This document shows positions 11,406 to 22,316 of a DNA stretch of 64,000 bases, one piece after another. Where the stretch lies: positions 682,001-746,000 of the forward strand of contig JPHH03000001.1 of the NCBI GenBank assembly GCA_000750105.3, given 5' to 3'. The position numbers and the translations under genes are program-made. The first letter of the stretch is position 1. Every line of letters starts with the position of its first letter. The stretch comes from Tolypocladium sp. Sup5 PDA-1. Lineage: Eukaryota > Ascomycota > Sordariomycetes > Hypocreales > Ophiocordycipitaceae. Below the pieces are notes generated by a model that was not told the DNA's origin, did not search any database, and was given only the letters and a program-made list of their open reading frames with translations.

Positions 11406-13305
11406 TCATGGCAGGTTCTGCACCTCCCAGATCTTGACCGTCGCATCTCCTCCGGTGCTGGCAACTTTGCCACCCTCTACCCAGCAGATGCCGTTGACGC
11501 CGTCCTTGTGAGCATTGGCAGCCTTGATTCTCTTCCCCTGGTTCTTCTTCTCCAGGCACCAGACAAACACATTTGTGTCCACGCTCCCGCTGGCTGCGTA
11601 CGCGCCTGTGTCGTCCCAGGAGATGCATGTCACGCGGGCAGTGTGTGCCGACCAGCGATCCGCAACCACCTCCCAAGTACCGGTCTTGTACACGTAAATC
11701 TTGCCAACGCTATTTCCCGCAGCAAGATGTGAGCCATCCTTGGAGAATGCAAGGGCCGAAATGGTTCCAGTAGGGTTCGAGATGACTTGAACTGGGTGCA
11801 GGTTTCCGCTAGAATCGCTCTTATATATCTGCACTGAATTCTGGTCCGCACCGACAGCCACGAACGAGCCAGAGGCCGCTATGGCCCCAGGTGTATAGTC
11901 CAGCGGCGTCTCTTTCAGCAGCTCGTTCTTGGCATATGCCGCAACGCTAGAGACAGTTGCAACGTAGACGATGTTGTCCGCCGCACTTATTCCCTTGGGT
12001 TGGGCGGACAGCTTGATGGACTGTCCGACGAACGTGTTGGCGGACTCGTCGACAACCTTGACCGTGTCGTCCCAGCCGGCGCTGTAGATCTTGCCAGAAA
12101 GCCCGGCGAGCTGTGCTACCTGGTTCGTGTGGGGTTCGCCATCGACAGCCGTGGCGAGTCCGGACTTGACATCCCACTGGCAGACCCGGCCGTCAATGCT
12201 ACCGCTCCAGACCGAACTGCCCTTTCCGTCTGACGAAGAAGTCAAGGCTGTAATATTTTTGCTGTGGCCCTGGACGACTCTGACCGGTTCCGCCTTGCCT
12301 TCATTGAGGTACGCGAGCTCGCCGTCCAGGTTCACGCTAATAATTAGCCCGTCGCTCCGGCCGTGAGGAATGGCGACCCCGACTTGCTGGTTCCGTACAC
12401 TGACACAGTCGCCAAACTTCCAGGTTTGGATGGCAGTGCCCGCCTCGACGTCCCACAGCTTAACAGTCTGGTCCGCGCTGGCCGTAGCGAATTTCTTGCC
12501 ATCCTGAGACCATGATACGGCAAAGATGCTCCCAGTGTGCTCGCCCTCACCAATCTGCTTGTTGGCCTGGCCAGTCTTTCCGTCGTAGAGCTGTATCCTC
12601 TTGTCCGCACCGACAGTCACAAGAGTGTTTCCGTCGGGGGAATACGCCGCTCCGAGAACGAAACCCTTATGTAGGGTGCTCTTTTCGTTGAACTTGTACG
12701 GAGCCCCGTGGTAGAAGACCATGTTGCCGTCGTCGCCAACCGTCGCGGCGCGGAACGGGCGCTGGGCCTTCATGGCAACCGCGTTGACAGACTTGGAGTG
12801 GCCGATGATTTCTCCGACCGAGTTGCCGCTGTCGGCGGTGATGCAGCGTCCGAACTGCTCCTTGCCGTCACCGACAGCAATAACGCGCTGCGACTCCCCA
12901 TCCCAGGCAACGTCATTCAGCCGTCCCGAGATGATGCCGTATTCCCGTCCGGTGTTTTCGATAGTCTCGGGCTCCCACACCCGCAGCATACCGCTGGCAT
13001 CGCCGCTGGCAATCTTGAATCCATTCGGGGCGAAGCGGGCAACGGTGGTGGGGGCGGTGTGGCCGGTGTACTCTTTGCAGTCGGACGGGTTGTCGATCGA
13101 GCGGACGAAGATGGACTTGCCGGACTGTGGCAGAAATGAGAGTCAGAGAGGCGCTCGTTAGCATCGGGAGATGGACGGGGAGCTGTCTTACCGCGTAAGC
13201 TATCCGCCGGCCCTTGGGGTCGGTGGAGAGCTGCGTCGGCTGGCCCCTCGTCGTGGCTGGGGTCGCAGCGAGGATCCGGCTGATGGTGATGGACGGAGAG
13301 GCCAT
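11406..13305 (-). CDS. aip1: Actin-interacting protein 1, WD40 repeat protein
   Basis: Cofactor of cofilin that promotes disassembly of actin filaments at cortical patches. Exon 1 is 13305-13192 (38 codons) and exon 2 is 13124-11406, giving 610 residues, the usual family length. The protein is a string of WD40 repeats forming two seven-bladed propellers. Typical blade ends are visible: GMLRVWEPE, KRIQLYDGKTG, QTVKLWDVEAG, GRVCQWDVKSG, VFVWCLEKKN and the final ATVKIWEVQNLP at the stop. The N-terminus MASPSITISRILAATPATTR matches the strand that closes the first propeller. Convergent with ALG13. Confidence 0.95.
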
Positions 13306-15132
13306 GGCGGAGGAGTTGAGACACTGAGTCGCGAAACGGGACGGTCTCTAGCTGTGGAGGGCGAAGGTTGGGAGTGTAATGTCGTCGTTCGCAAACGTGG
13401 GGAGGGATGGGCGAAACCGTTGGAGGGGCAAAGGGGAAGCTGTGCCTGGTGAGCTTAGACGCCACGGGCGACTGCGGGGCAGCCAATGACGTCGCGATTG
13501 CTTGAAGTCAATGGTCCCCTCGAGAGCTGTCACTGGCAAACATTGCTTTGTGAAGGCTGCAACAACACCGCAACTGACTCTTGGAGTCATGTCCTTTGCC
13601 CAGATGGCGACGAAGCGGAATTATATCCTCTGTCCTCCAAGCCCGACATCGCAAAACGCACCAACTGAGCACTGTCGTACGCTTCTGCCTGACGGGACTC
13701 TGAGGCATCATCGACAAGGCGCTCTTGGGAGACGATCCAGGCATCAAGAATGAGCCCGGCGGCTGTCGTAAGCTCCATCATCGCGATGTCGATACCCAAG
13801 ATTTCACGGTTGCCTGGACACGGGCGCTCAATACGCTAAAGCATTGGCAAAGCTCCTGCGGCATGCTGTACCTTTGCAATGACAATGGGTTATGTATGAC
13901 TTCAAGGATGAAGTCAGCCAGTACATCGCCCGTCTGGGTAGAGAGAGCGATCCGTCTCAACATACGCTGTTTGCTTTCCGAACAGGCTAGCTTACCGCTA
14001 ATGCTAAGAGCATCTCGGGTGCTTCGGCATTCTCCGTCTCGATGCCGTGCACTTACACACAGCGCCGCTCATGAATCTGGGGATGACGACCCTTTACATG
14101 AAGCTCGTGTGCTGACTCAGACATAGACTCTCAAACCGGCCGGCAAGGGCGCTGCCAAGGGAGTTGCCAAGGAGAGCGTGGCTCTCATCAATCCCAAACT
14201 CACTCGGCACCATTCATCTTGCCGCGTCCAAGACATGCATTTCCCCTTGTCTCTCCCCCTGCCCACCAGACCACCGCCAATCTTACTCGTACTCGGCGAC
14301 GCCCTCACAACAAGACATGAAACAAGAAAACAAGATGCCCTCCTTCCCGGTCACGATCAATTGAAATGCCATACCTTGGGCTAGGAGCGAGTAAACATAC
14401 TACTAGATTTACACGCACACTACACACTAAGGGCTTTATAGTGCCCGTCGGATTCCGCCTTGCTATTGGCCGAGACTTGTAGTGTATGTTTAAAATCCTG
14501 TAAGTTTACGGATACTCATTCTTAACTTACTTTAGGCCAGGGAGAGAGGCCGAGGGTGGTCCCGTATTGCATCCCTGTCGGCACGGCTTCCCGACCCTGC
14601 ATATTCGCCCGGTTGTTGCTCCGACACGCTCCATCCAACCAATGGCCTCATCCCCGTTTCTGCAAAGAAACACCAAGCAGGGTGACTGCCACAGCGAGAC
14701 AGCGCTGGTGGACTACAGGCCGAGCGCATGCCTGGATCATCGTCGTATCTGCGGCGGCCCGGTCGCACCGCACCCGCGTCGTGAGCTGGCATTGGTGAGA
14801 GCCACTGTCCTAGACAACGCCCACCCCCTCTCAGCCCAAAAGCAAACCAGCATCGCCCTCTCTGGTGTGTTAACAGGCCCGGCAGGGGGTTGGCAGCGAT
14901 CTCGGTCTGGGTCATTAGCTCTGCGCGCCACGTCTGGGGTTGTCTGGACTCTGGAGTGGGTTGATGCCAGGTCCTGCACGGACGGCATGATAATAAAGCG
15001 ATGCCCTCCCCCACGCGCCTGTTGTCCTCTCTGGTTCCCTTCTTCGTGAAATCTGTCCTCGCCTTTCAGAAGCCTTGAACAAGAAACCAAACCTTCGTTC
15101 GTCAGTCAGTCCTTACAATACCCACAGCCAAG
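13306..15132. other. Intergenic region between AIP1 and the GPI-anchored protein gene
   Basis: About 1.8 kb with no gene I can confirm. Two short readings look protein-like but lack a clear gene model. One is a minus-strand frame ending near 13587 (MELTTAAGLILDAW...). The other is a plus-strand frame around 13890-13980 (MYDFKDEVSQYIARLG...). The right end is a pyrimidine-rich leader for the next gene. Confidence 0.4.
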
Positions 15133-15763
15133 ATGAAGTTCCTCATCCCCCTCACCCTCCTCGTCGCCGCCGGCGTCTCCGCCCAGGACAAGAGCTGCGA
15201 GGCCGACTACATCGTCACCCAGTGCCTTTCCACCGAGACGGTCAAGGTACAGAGGCCCACCATGCCCCCATCACATTGACACGTTGCTCATATCCCATCC
15301 CTAGGCCCAAGCCTGCTTGGCCGCCGACTGGGACTGCCTCTGTGCCGCCTACGAAGCCATCGCCACGTGAGTAAACATACCATTCACCCGTCCCCATCCC
15401 ACCATCACGCAGGGCAACAACTCACGCATTCCTCACAGCTGCTACAACAACTGCCCCAACGACCCACGCGCCTCCCCAGCCCGAGGCCAGGTCACCAATT
15501 TCTGCGCAAACGCCTCCGTCTACGGCACCAAGGCAAAGGCCGCTGCTACGGCGGCGTCCCCGTCGGGCACGGCGGCTGGCCAGTCCACCAGCAATGCCGC
15601 CGCCGCCGCCACCACGACCTCCGCGAGCCCTACTGAGAGTGCCTCCAACGCGGCCACCTCTTCCTCTGCCAAGCCCACCAGCACCGGCGCCGCCGACGCC
15701 CTGTCCGGAGGTGCTGGCGGCGTGTTCGTGGCTGTTGCTGGCGTTGTTGCTGCTCTCCTGTAA
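15133..15763 (+). CDS. Secreted GPI-anchored cysteine- and serine-rich surface protein
   Basis: A small cell-surface protein of 166 residues from exons 15133-15246, 15305-15366 and 15439-15763. It begins with a signal peptide (MKFLIPLTLLVAAGVSA). The ectodomain has eight cysteines at residues 22, 31, 42, 49, 51, 60, 64 and 81. The C-x-C, C-x8-C-x3-C-x16-C tail of this pattern resembles CFEM domains, but the first three spacings do not fit the CFEM rule. A Ser/Thr/Ala-rich stalk follows. The protein ends in small residues (LSGGAGG) and a short hydrophobic tail (VFVAVAGVVAALL), the signal for GPI anchoring. Related fungal proteins carry YNNCPNDPRA just as here. The function is unknown; a cell-wall or surface role is inferred. 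Confidence 0.85.
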
Positions 15764-16594
15764 GCTGGATGGAATTGGAACAAAGAATTCATCGCTGGGT
15801 GCGCCCTCGCTTCGTCGCTTCAATAGCTAGTGTTTAATTCCTTAATATCAGACCTTTCTGTTTAAGATGCTCATCGCAGGGGCAAACATGTCTGTGCCCG
15901 CTCACTTGTTGTACGCCATTGACCACCCCATCAATGCTTGGACAAGCTCTCCAATATCGTCGACAAATATCATTCAGAAGACTCGAAGAAGGCTTGAAAG
16001 AGGATTGCAAGACCAGCCCCGAGAGAGCCGTTCATCTGTGTTTCCCTATTGCTTCACCACTGACACCTCTTATGGTACATCAGGCCAGCATTCCCAACAC
16101 TTTCCATCACAATCCTACACTCTTGACGCGCCTTGTTGCCTCGGGCTTCTCGCTCAGTTAAAAGACCAAACACGCTCCAACTTCAAAGCGCACAGCTTAC
16201 CGTTGCGCCAGAAACATCTCTACATGAAGCAAGAGCAAAAGCAAGAATAAAGCAGACAAGCCCACAGTCCCGTAGCCCCCCCGGACGCCATTGATCCCTT
16301 CCAGCTCCAGGTTCGAGGGGGAAACCCCCCTCCTCGACATGTTTGTTGCGGAGCGTCGTCGCGGCGACAGGCTCCTTTCTTTTAAAATAAAATATGCAGT
16401 AACATGGTTGCGACTAAAATCGTGTACGGTTTGTAAACGTCAGGGGTTCAAGGACTGACGTGAATCCAACAGGTCGGCCGTTCTATCGAGTGCGACTGAT
16501 TGGTTGTTGAAGCATATATGCAGAGAAGCGGAAATCGCGGAGAGAAGAGAAGAGGTCATCATTGCCCTAGATCACACCGTACAGCAATGACACG
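15764..16594. other. Intergenic region between the GPI-anchored protein and AHC1-like genes
   Basis: About 830 nt between two convergent genes, so it should contain two 3' untranslated regions. It is AT-richer than its neighbours, with TTTAAAATAAAATATG near 16380. No coding signal was seen. Confidence 0.5.
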
Positions 16595-18490
16595 TCAGAC
16601 CCGGCGGGGTCTTCTTTGCTTGGTGTTGTTCTTCACGGGGCTCATAAAGGTGACGTGCTTGGCGTCATCCTTTCGGAGTTTCACAGCGCTCGCCACACCG
16701 CCAGACCCGCGACGAAGAGCTCGCGGCTCGTGCTCGTCATCGAGAGTGATTTCGGCAACATCGGACATGGACGCGTCGTCCAGGTTGTCACTGGCCCCGG
16801 AAACTGACGAGCCTTCGTCCGAGTCATCATACTCTCCATCGTCACTAACAAGGGAAGGTGCGTTGTTGCTGATCAAGGTGTTCGGGCTGAGGTTGGCATC
16901 CTCCATGTCCATGTCCTCGTCAGACAACACCACATTGGGCGCATGCTTTGGCATCACGACACCAGGAGTTGGCGAAATAAGGGGCAGTTCTGGGTGGCGT
17001 CCCTTGCTGCTCACTGGGCGACCAGGCGCAGCATTTGGCGCTGGAGACTTTCCGCTTCTGGCCGGTACGCGCATGGTAACCGGCGTCCGAGCTGGGGGGG
17101 CGTTGGCGCCGCCGAAAGTGTACGGGGGAGACTCCGCATCGTCCGAGTCTTCATCGGGGGTAATGTCTTCCAAGGACACCTTTGTCGTCGCGTCGGCGAC
17201 GAGTTCGCGAAGGCTGCCACCAAAGTTCCTACTCTCCATCAGGCGAGACAAGTGGGGAGTCTCCGACGCGGGATTAAACTTGCTGGTCCCTGCACCATGG
17301 ACGCCAGAGGCTCGCTGGGCACCACGCATAGAGGGTATGCGGTCGACGCCAGGCAGCTTACCTGCGTGATACAGCTTGAGGGATTCATCGATTCGGGAGC
17401 GGAGGGCGGCATAGGCTTGCTGTTCGGTCATGTCTCGGCGGGCAAACGGATGCACCAGAGTCGAGTTCGGGGTAGGAACCGGCGGCTTGTCCTCTCCGGC
17501 AGGGGTGCCAGAATCAGCTACATCGATGGGCTGTCCGCTCTGCACGGCTGCTTCCTCGTGGCTCTTGAAGTCGCGCTTATGTGCTATTCGGCAATGGTTG
17601 ATAAAGCCTTGCGTGCTCGAGAAGTTCTCACGGTTGCAGTCGAGACAGACCAGCTTGACAGTCTGGCCATCGGCTCGCTTCAGGATGCATGGACCAGCCT
17701 TGTCCTTGGCTTGGGGATAACCATTCGACAGCGCTTGCAACTTCTGGCCGGCGCCGCCGCGAACAGGTCGACCCTTAACAGCGACTGCTGGCTCCGTGAA
17801 GCTGTTCCTTGTCGTCCTGCCCTCGGTGACAGAGACACGCGCCCGCGTGTACTCGGCCGTGAATTGCCATTCCGGTTGTACCCCATCGAAGGAGGGATCC
17901 GGGATGAGCCATTTGGAATAATGACGGGCGTACGGTCCGTCGACGACGCCAAATGGCGGTGCCCATCGAGGTACCGTTTCGCCTGGCTGAGTTGCGAGTG
18001 CTGGGCCCTTTCCACTGCTAATGTCGAGCATCTGATCGGGTGTAGGGCAGCTCTGAGGATACGGGATGAGGTGGCATCGCCGCAGCTGCTCGAGTGCGAC
18101 TTGACACTTGGCCAGCTCCTGATTTATTAGCCTCAGTTCATTGTGCTTGAGCAGTACCTCAAGCCCAAATTGGTGTTGAATGGCATCGCGCGCGTCGTCC
18201 AAGTCGCCGGCGGGCCGGGACGATATCGACGTGTCGGAGTCGCCTATCGACGATGAGTCATCGCTCGAGAAGTCCGACTCCAGGCGCGCTCGTTTGGCTG
18301 ATGCGGCCGAGTCTAGCAGCCCATCTGGCCCGTCCAAGCAGTCTCGGCTTCTCTTGGAAGCCGAGCCGCGAACTGGTACCGTTGCAAGGTCCTCGTCTGT
18401 GGCTGAGGTCTGTGCCTTATTGGCGATGTGTTCCAGCGTGGCAACCGTCTGCTCGCTTCCCCGGGGGTCGGACTTGAAGAATCCAAACAT
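16595..18490 (-). CDS. ahc1: AHC1-like C2H2 zinc-finger protein (ADA histone acetyltransferase complex type)
   Basis: A 631-residue single-exon protein. The central region has a conserved block (RCHLIPYPQSCPTPDQ, then HYSKWLIPDPSFDG) followed by a zinc finger with Cys282, Cys285, His299 and His304 (LVCLDCNRENFSSTQGFINH). This combination is that of the AHC1-like family. In yeast Ahc1 is a structural subunit of the ADA chromatin acetyltransferase complex. Flanking regions are low complexity and acidic with a basic C-terminus (NNTKQRRPRRV). I chose the start at MFGFFKSDPRG; the open frame continues upstream, but that translation looks like untranslated leader. The nuclear role is inferred from the family. 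Confidence 0.75.
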   Translation of the reverse strand: MFGFFKSDPRGSEQTVATLEHIANKAQTSATDEDLATVPVRGSASKRSRDCLDGPDGLLDSAASAKRARLESDFSSDDSSSIGDSDTSISSRPAGDLDDARDAIQHQFGLEVLLKHNELRLINQELAKCQVALEQLRRCHLIPYPQSCPTPDQMLDISSGKGPALATQPGETVPRWAPPFGVVDGPYARHYSKWLIPDPSFDGVQPEWQFTAEYTRARVSVTEGRTTRNSFTEPAVAVKGRPVRGGAGQKLQALSNGYPQAKDKAGPCILKRADGQTVKLVCLDCNRENFSSTQGFINHCRIAHKRDFKSHEEAAVQSGQPIDVADSGTPAGEDKPPVPTPNSTLVHPFARRDMTEQQAYAALRSRIDESLKLYHAGKLPGVDRIPSMRGAQRASGVHGAGTSKFNPASETPHLSRLMESRNFGGSLRELVADATTKVSLEDITPDEDSDDAESPPYTFGGANAPPARTPVTMRVPARSGKSPAPNAAPGRPVSSKGRHPELPLISPTPGVVMPKHAPNVVLSDEDMDMEDANLSPNTLISNNAPSLVSDDGEYDDSDEGSSVSGASDNLDDASMSDVAEITLDDEHEPRALRRGSGGVASAVKLRKDDAKHVTFMSPVKNNTKQRRPRRV

Positions 18491-20604
18491 GAGGACGCCC
18501 TGTGGAGGGGAGGCGGGCCGGATATCTGTGTTGCGACAGGAACACAGAGGTGTCTCGTGGTTGGCGACGAGACGGGGGTTGTCGTGAAGAGTGGGCCAGG
18601 GCGGCTGCTGACGTAATCGGGCTGTGCCGCGAAGTGCGAGTGCCAGAGCTGGGCAAAGGGGTGATGATGTGGCCCTCGGACGGGTCGGACACGGGCCTGG
18701 GCCTGCCTCAGAGCGCAGCGACAAGGGGTCAAGGACGGCGAGGAGCGCCAGAGAGCAGAGGCGATCGAGTGCTAGCGAAAGCCTCGAATGGTGTCTCTGG
18801 AGAGACAGCGAGCGACAGAGAGTGAGGGAGTGAGAGAAAGAAAAAAGGCGATGGGGAGAGGTGAGGAATTATCGGGTTGCAACGCAAAGGAAGGTGCGAA
18901 GGGGAGGCAAACGGGGGAAGGGAGGAGGAGTTGGGTGCTGGAGAGTGGTTTGTTTTGCTGGCGTCTGGGAACCGGCCGCTGGATGGCGAGAGATGGCGAG
19001 AGATGGGGGCCTGGTGGGCCGTGGAGGCAGGCCGCGAGGGAGGAGCGTGGACGGTGGAGACGGGCCCTGGGGGGCCAAACGGCGACACGGACACACGCAA
19101 CACGGCGGCCTGGGGCGGGCGATGGCGGGATGGCAAGATGATGTGTGGGTGTGGCGGAGGGAGATTGTTTGGGGCGTGCGTCGTGGGCCGCAGCGCGAGC
19201 CTGCAACTGGAAGCCTGCAAGGGGGGTAGGTGTGGAGATGGAAGAACCAACGACGCCTGTCGCGAGCGAATGAATGGCGGCGCCGCGTGGTGTGGCATCC
19301 ACCAGATTCACCTGTTTGGCGGTGGCATCTGGCGCTGGAGATGACAGCTGAGGAGGGACATCGAGCCCCGTGCGCCACGGCCGTTGCGTGGTGTACGAGT
19401 ACCGTGTTGCACGAGCAGGACACGACCATTTTGTTGGTGGTTTGGTTAGCACAGGCGCGCAAGGACGGGGCAGTTTGCCTCGCGTAGGTAATGTCGACCC
19501 GGAACGTTCGGTGATGCCATTCGGAGAGTTGCTCCCGCCGTACCGCTAACTGGCCGTTCAATGTTGGCCTCTTCGCATGAGTCAGTAGGGTGTTCGTCAA
19601 GCTCGTATGTACGTTTGGGAATGCCGACCCAAGAAGACCAGAGCTCGCGTAGCACCTGTGTCAGAGAAGGTTTGGTGTTGCACCACAGAGGGAGAGGGGC
19701 GCGGTGGAACAGCTGCAGCCTACATTCATAGGTACTTTGCACCTACGCGTACACAGCAGGTCGAGGCAGTATACGAGGCTCTGATGCCTCGCCAGGCAGC
19801 ACATTACAGCAATGAGCATGTCACTCTCGATACCGCGCCTTACCAATACCAACAGCCCTCGCCGAAGCCCGCGATAAGCCGCGGTGCTAGGGGCGTGTGG
19901 AATCGCATGCAGCCACTCACTAGCAGCAGATAGACCCTGTTAGCGCATCGCTGCTTCCTTCTGCAACAACAGCCGGCCCGCGTCAGCCTCAACCCCAACC
20001 GAGTTTCATGTGTCATGTCAAAATGCCCCAGGCATAATGCCTTACGAGTAGGTACTTGAATAAGGTACGAATACGAAGAGCGACGTGCACGATGCGCTGG
20101 CGCGCTGCCGTTCTCATTCTGTTATAAAGTGGCCGTTGGACGCTCACAGCGCCGTCTGCAACCGCGCGCCACACGGCCGCGATTGCAACTACGAGTACAT
20201 GCAGCGCCGAGGCCACGTAGAGCTGCGTTTCGTACCGGCCTAACGTCACTGGTCCCACTACTACCTTAACTCGACTTTACTCGTAATAATAAAGACCTCG
20301 GAAAAGCTATTAATATACCTTGTTTCTCGTCTACGATGGTTTCCATAGTATTATAGGTTTAAGCACTTATTACGCACGTAACTTAGCACGTAGTACTCCG
20401 TATCTACCTAGTATTTGGGTAGATATACTAAGTATAGTCCCACTATTACCCCCTGTGGCTATAATAATGGCTTGTATTCTACGACAGCTAGAGGTGGTCG
20501 CCCGAAAAGGAAACACACATATAAATAGCCAGCCACCAGCTCACTTACACAGCCCCTCTCAGTTTCCATCCATTCCCATTCCCCGTCGCACTCACTTTCG
20601 GCAC
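18491..20604. other. Intergenic region: AHC1-like leader and AT-rich stretch before the 2EXR gene
   Basis: About 2.1 kb. The left half (to about 19400) is strongly purine-rich on the plus strand, so it is pyrimidine-rich as a leader or promoter for the minus-strand AHC1-like gene. The right half changes character: from about 20240 to 20480 the sequence is AT-rich with several TA-rich words. It may be an old repeat remnant. Confidence 0.45.
20520..20528 (+). promoter_or_regulatory. TATA box of the 2EXR gene
   Basis: TATAAATAG lies 77 nt upstream of the chosen start codon, with a CT-rich leader in between. Spacing and sequence fit a core promoter. Confidence 0.55.
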
Positions 20605-21735
20605 ATGCCTGCCTGCCATGGAAACACAGTCGGCCGGTTTCCTCATTTCCCCGACTTGCCTGCGGAAATACGCCAATCCATCTGGTTCTACTGCCTGGCT
20701 CATCGGGTCGCCCAAAAAGACGACCCTTTGTTCCTCGACTCTATCCGCGAAGAGCAGAAATGCTGGTCTCGCCGAGCGTCTCGCCAGAATGCCTCGCCGC
20801 CGCTCATCGCCTCGGTCTGCCGCGAGTCGAGACAGGTCGCATCGCGCTGGGGGAGGACCGTGCCGCAGGACCATTACCTAAATCTAGGGCCTATATGGGT
20901 CCAGCCTCGTCTTGACGTTTTGCATATCAACTGGATTGAACTGTACGACGTCGTTTCTGACGCTTCGACTACTCCCCTCGACATGTTTTTCCACGAGGCG
21001 GTCGAGGTTCTGGACAAGATCCCGGTTTCGCTAACCGCCGGTAATTTTCATCCTTTTCATGTGGAGCCGCTGCCAGGAGATGACGCCGACTACGATTATC
21101 CATCAGTTGACATCCGGGACGGGTTCACCCAAGATATTCAATATTTTACCGTGTTTGGCGACAAACCGTATTTATCCGCTATATCCGCTACCCTGGTTTT
21201 CATTTGTCTTCACATCACCAAAGTGCAGGCTTTGGACTCGGGTTTATTCGGCATACTGGGAGATGCGCCAGTGCAACTGGTAGATTTCGACGACGAGGAC
21301 CGGCTGAGAGCATTCCACGCTCTCTTCGAGAAGGGCTGCTCCAACCACAAGCGGCCCGAAGTGGCCAAGCTATTCGGCTCCATCTTGGCGCCCAGCTTCC
21401 AGCCTCGCGTGCAAACCTGGAGGGAAAAGGTGGATTGGCTCATGATGGCTCACGCGTGGCTGGCCGCCAAGTTCTCCGACTGTAACTGCATTCCCATCGA
21501 TGGCGATCCGAGCTTGGCCTGGAAGCCGCCGCTTTCAGCCGATAAAACTTGGGTGATGATGGTGAGCGCCGCGATGGAGGAAGTAAATCTGTTCGATGAG
21601 CATCATCCTTGGGTGGTGCAGGCCAAGCAAGAGTTGCCAGCGGTGGCACCAAAGGTCATGTTTCTCCGTTGCACCGACGAGTGTGATGTAGATGGAAATG
21701 TCAGCATGGTACGTTATGAACAAATACCGAACTAG
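20605..21735 (+). CDS. 2EXR-domain (F-box-related) protein
   Basis: A 376-residue single-exon protein. Residues from about 12 on read FPHFPDLPAEIRQSIWFYCL and then PPLIASVCRESRQVASRWG, the signature of the fungal 2EXR family. That family is large, lineage-expanded, and distantly related to F-box proteins. The rest has no recognised domain. I chose MPACHGNT as the start because it directly precedes the domain and follows a TATA box; the frame is open further upstream, but there it translates AT-rich promoter DNA. Function is unknown; a substrate-adaptor role is only a guess. Flanking AT-rich DNA and neighbouring broken ORFs suggest a fast-evolving accessory spot. Confidence 0.72.
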   Translation: MPACHGNTVGRFPHFPDLPAEIRQSIWFYCLAHRVAQKDDPLFLDSIREEQKCWSRRASRQNASPPLIASVCRESRQVASRWGRTVPQDHYLNLGPIWVQPRLDVLHINWIELYDVVSDASTTPLDMFFHEAVEVLDKIPVSLTAGNFHPFHVEPLPGDDADYDYPSVDIRDGFTQDIQYFTVFGDKPYLSAISATLVFICLHITKVQALDSGLFGILGDAPVQLVDFDDEDRLRAFHALFEKGCSNHKRPEVAKLFGSILAPSFQPRVQTWREKVDWLMMAHAWLAAKFSDCNCIPIDGDPSLAWKPPLSADKTWVMMVSAAMEEVNLFDEHHPWVVQAKQELPAVAPKVMFLRCTDECDVDGNVSMVRYEQIPN

Positions 21736-21854
21736 TTATGAGTGGCATGAGGATATTGTATAAAGTTAAAATTCCATGTAGATAACACATGTAGTGAATA
21801 CATCTAAATATCCCGTTTAAACCACCTGTCCTGTCTCGAGCAATCTAGTTTTTA

Positions 21855-22289
21855 CTATTTGCATTGGCCAAAGGGAAGCTCGAGCTTGTCGCGAAAACCC
21901 TGCGCTTCAAGAATAGCAGCAGCATGACTCAAGCCTTTCTTGGCGTCCTTGTTATAATCGTCCACGTATTGCCGGATCTTCTCTTCGTGCTTGTCCATTC
22001 CCCTTTTGCCGATGTTTTGCTTGATGGTTTCCTCAATGTCCACCTGCTGATAGTCGGGGAGCGGCGGGTGCGAGATGGGATCGGTAAGCACCAGCTTGAG
22101 GTCCGGAACCAGTTTCACCATCTCCTTTTCAAACGCCTCCCTTAAAAGGCCTGCGTTGTTCATGTGACCGGTATCTGCGGCGGCCTGGAGCGATTCCTTG
22201 ATTTCGTTGAAGTGCCCGCCGTTGGTGTCTTTGCCCTGGCGATGTAGTTCATCTCTTGCGTCGTCGATGGCTGACTTGGTTTGAGCCAT
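21855..22289 (-). CDS. Orphan 144-residue protein
   Basis: A minus-strand open frame starting MAQTKSAIDDARDELH and ending LELPFGQCK. The translation is hydrophilic and helix-forming, with a charge pattern like a real protein, but I do not recognise it. There is no signal peptide or membrane segment. The coding fragment at 22317-22557 lies immediately upstream on the same strand. A splice from a GTGACT donor near 22427 to a TTTTGCAG acceptor near 22299 would join the two in frame, so this may be the last exon of a longer gene. Confidence 0.4.
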   Translation of the reverse strand: MAQTKSAIDDARDELHRQGKDTNGGHFNEIKESLQAAADTGHMNNAGLLREAFEKEMVKLVPDLKLVLTDPISHPPLPDYQQVDIEETIKQNIGKRGMDKHEEKIRQYVDDYNKDAKKGLSHAAAILEAQGFRDKLELPFGQCK

Positions 22290-22316
22290 GACCGCTGCAA
22301 AACTGTCTCCCCCTGA

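Noticed and set aside
16943..18130. 395-residue plus-strand frame over the AHC1-like gene
   Set aside because: The opposite strand encodes the conserved block and zinc finger; this frame shows nothing recognisable.
20320..20604. N-terminal extension of the 2EXR frame with a hydrophobic stretch
   Set aside because: It translates the AT-rich region and runs through the TATA box. The domain starts right after the ATG at 20605.
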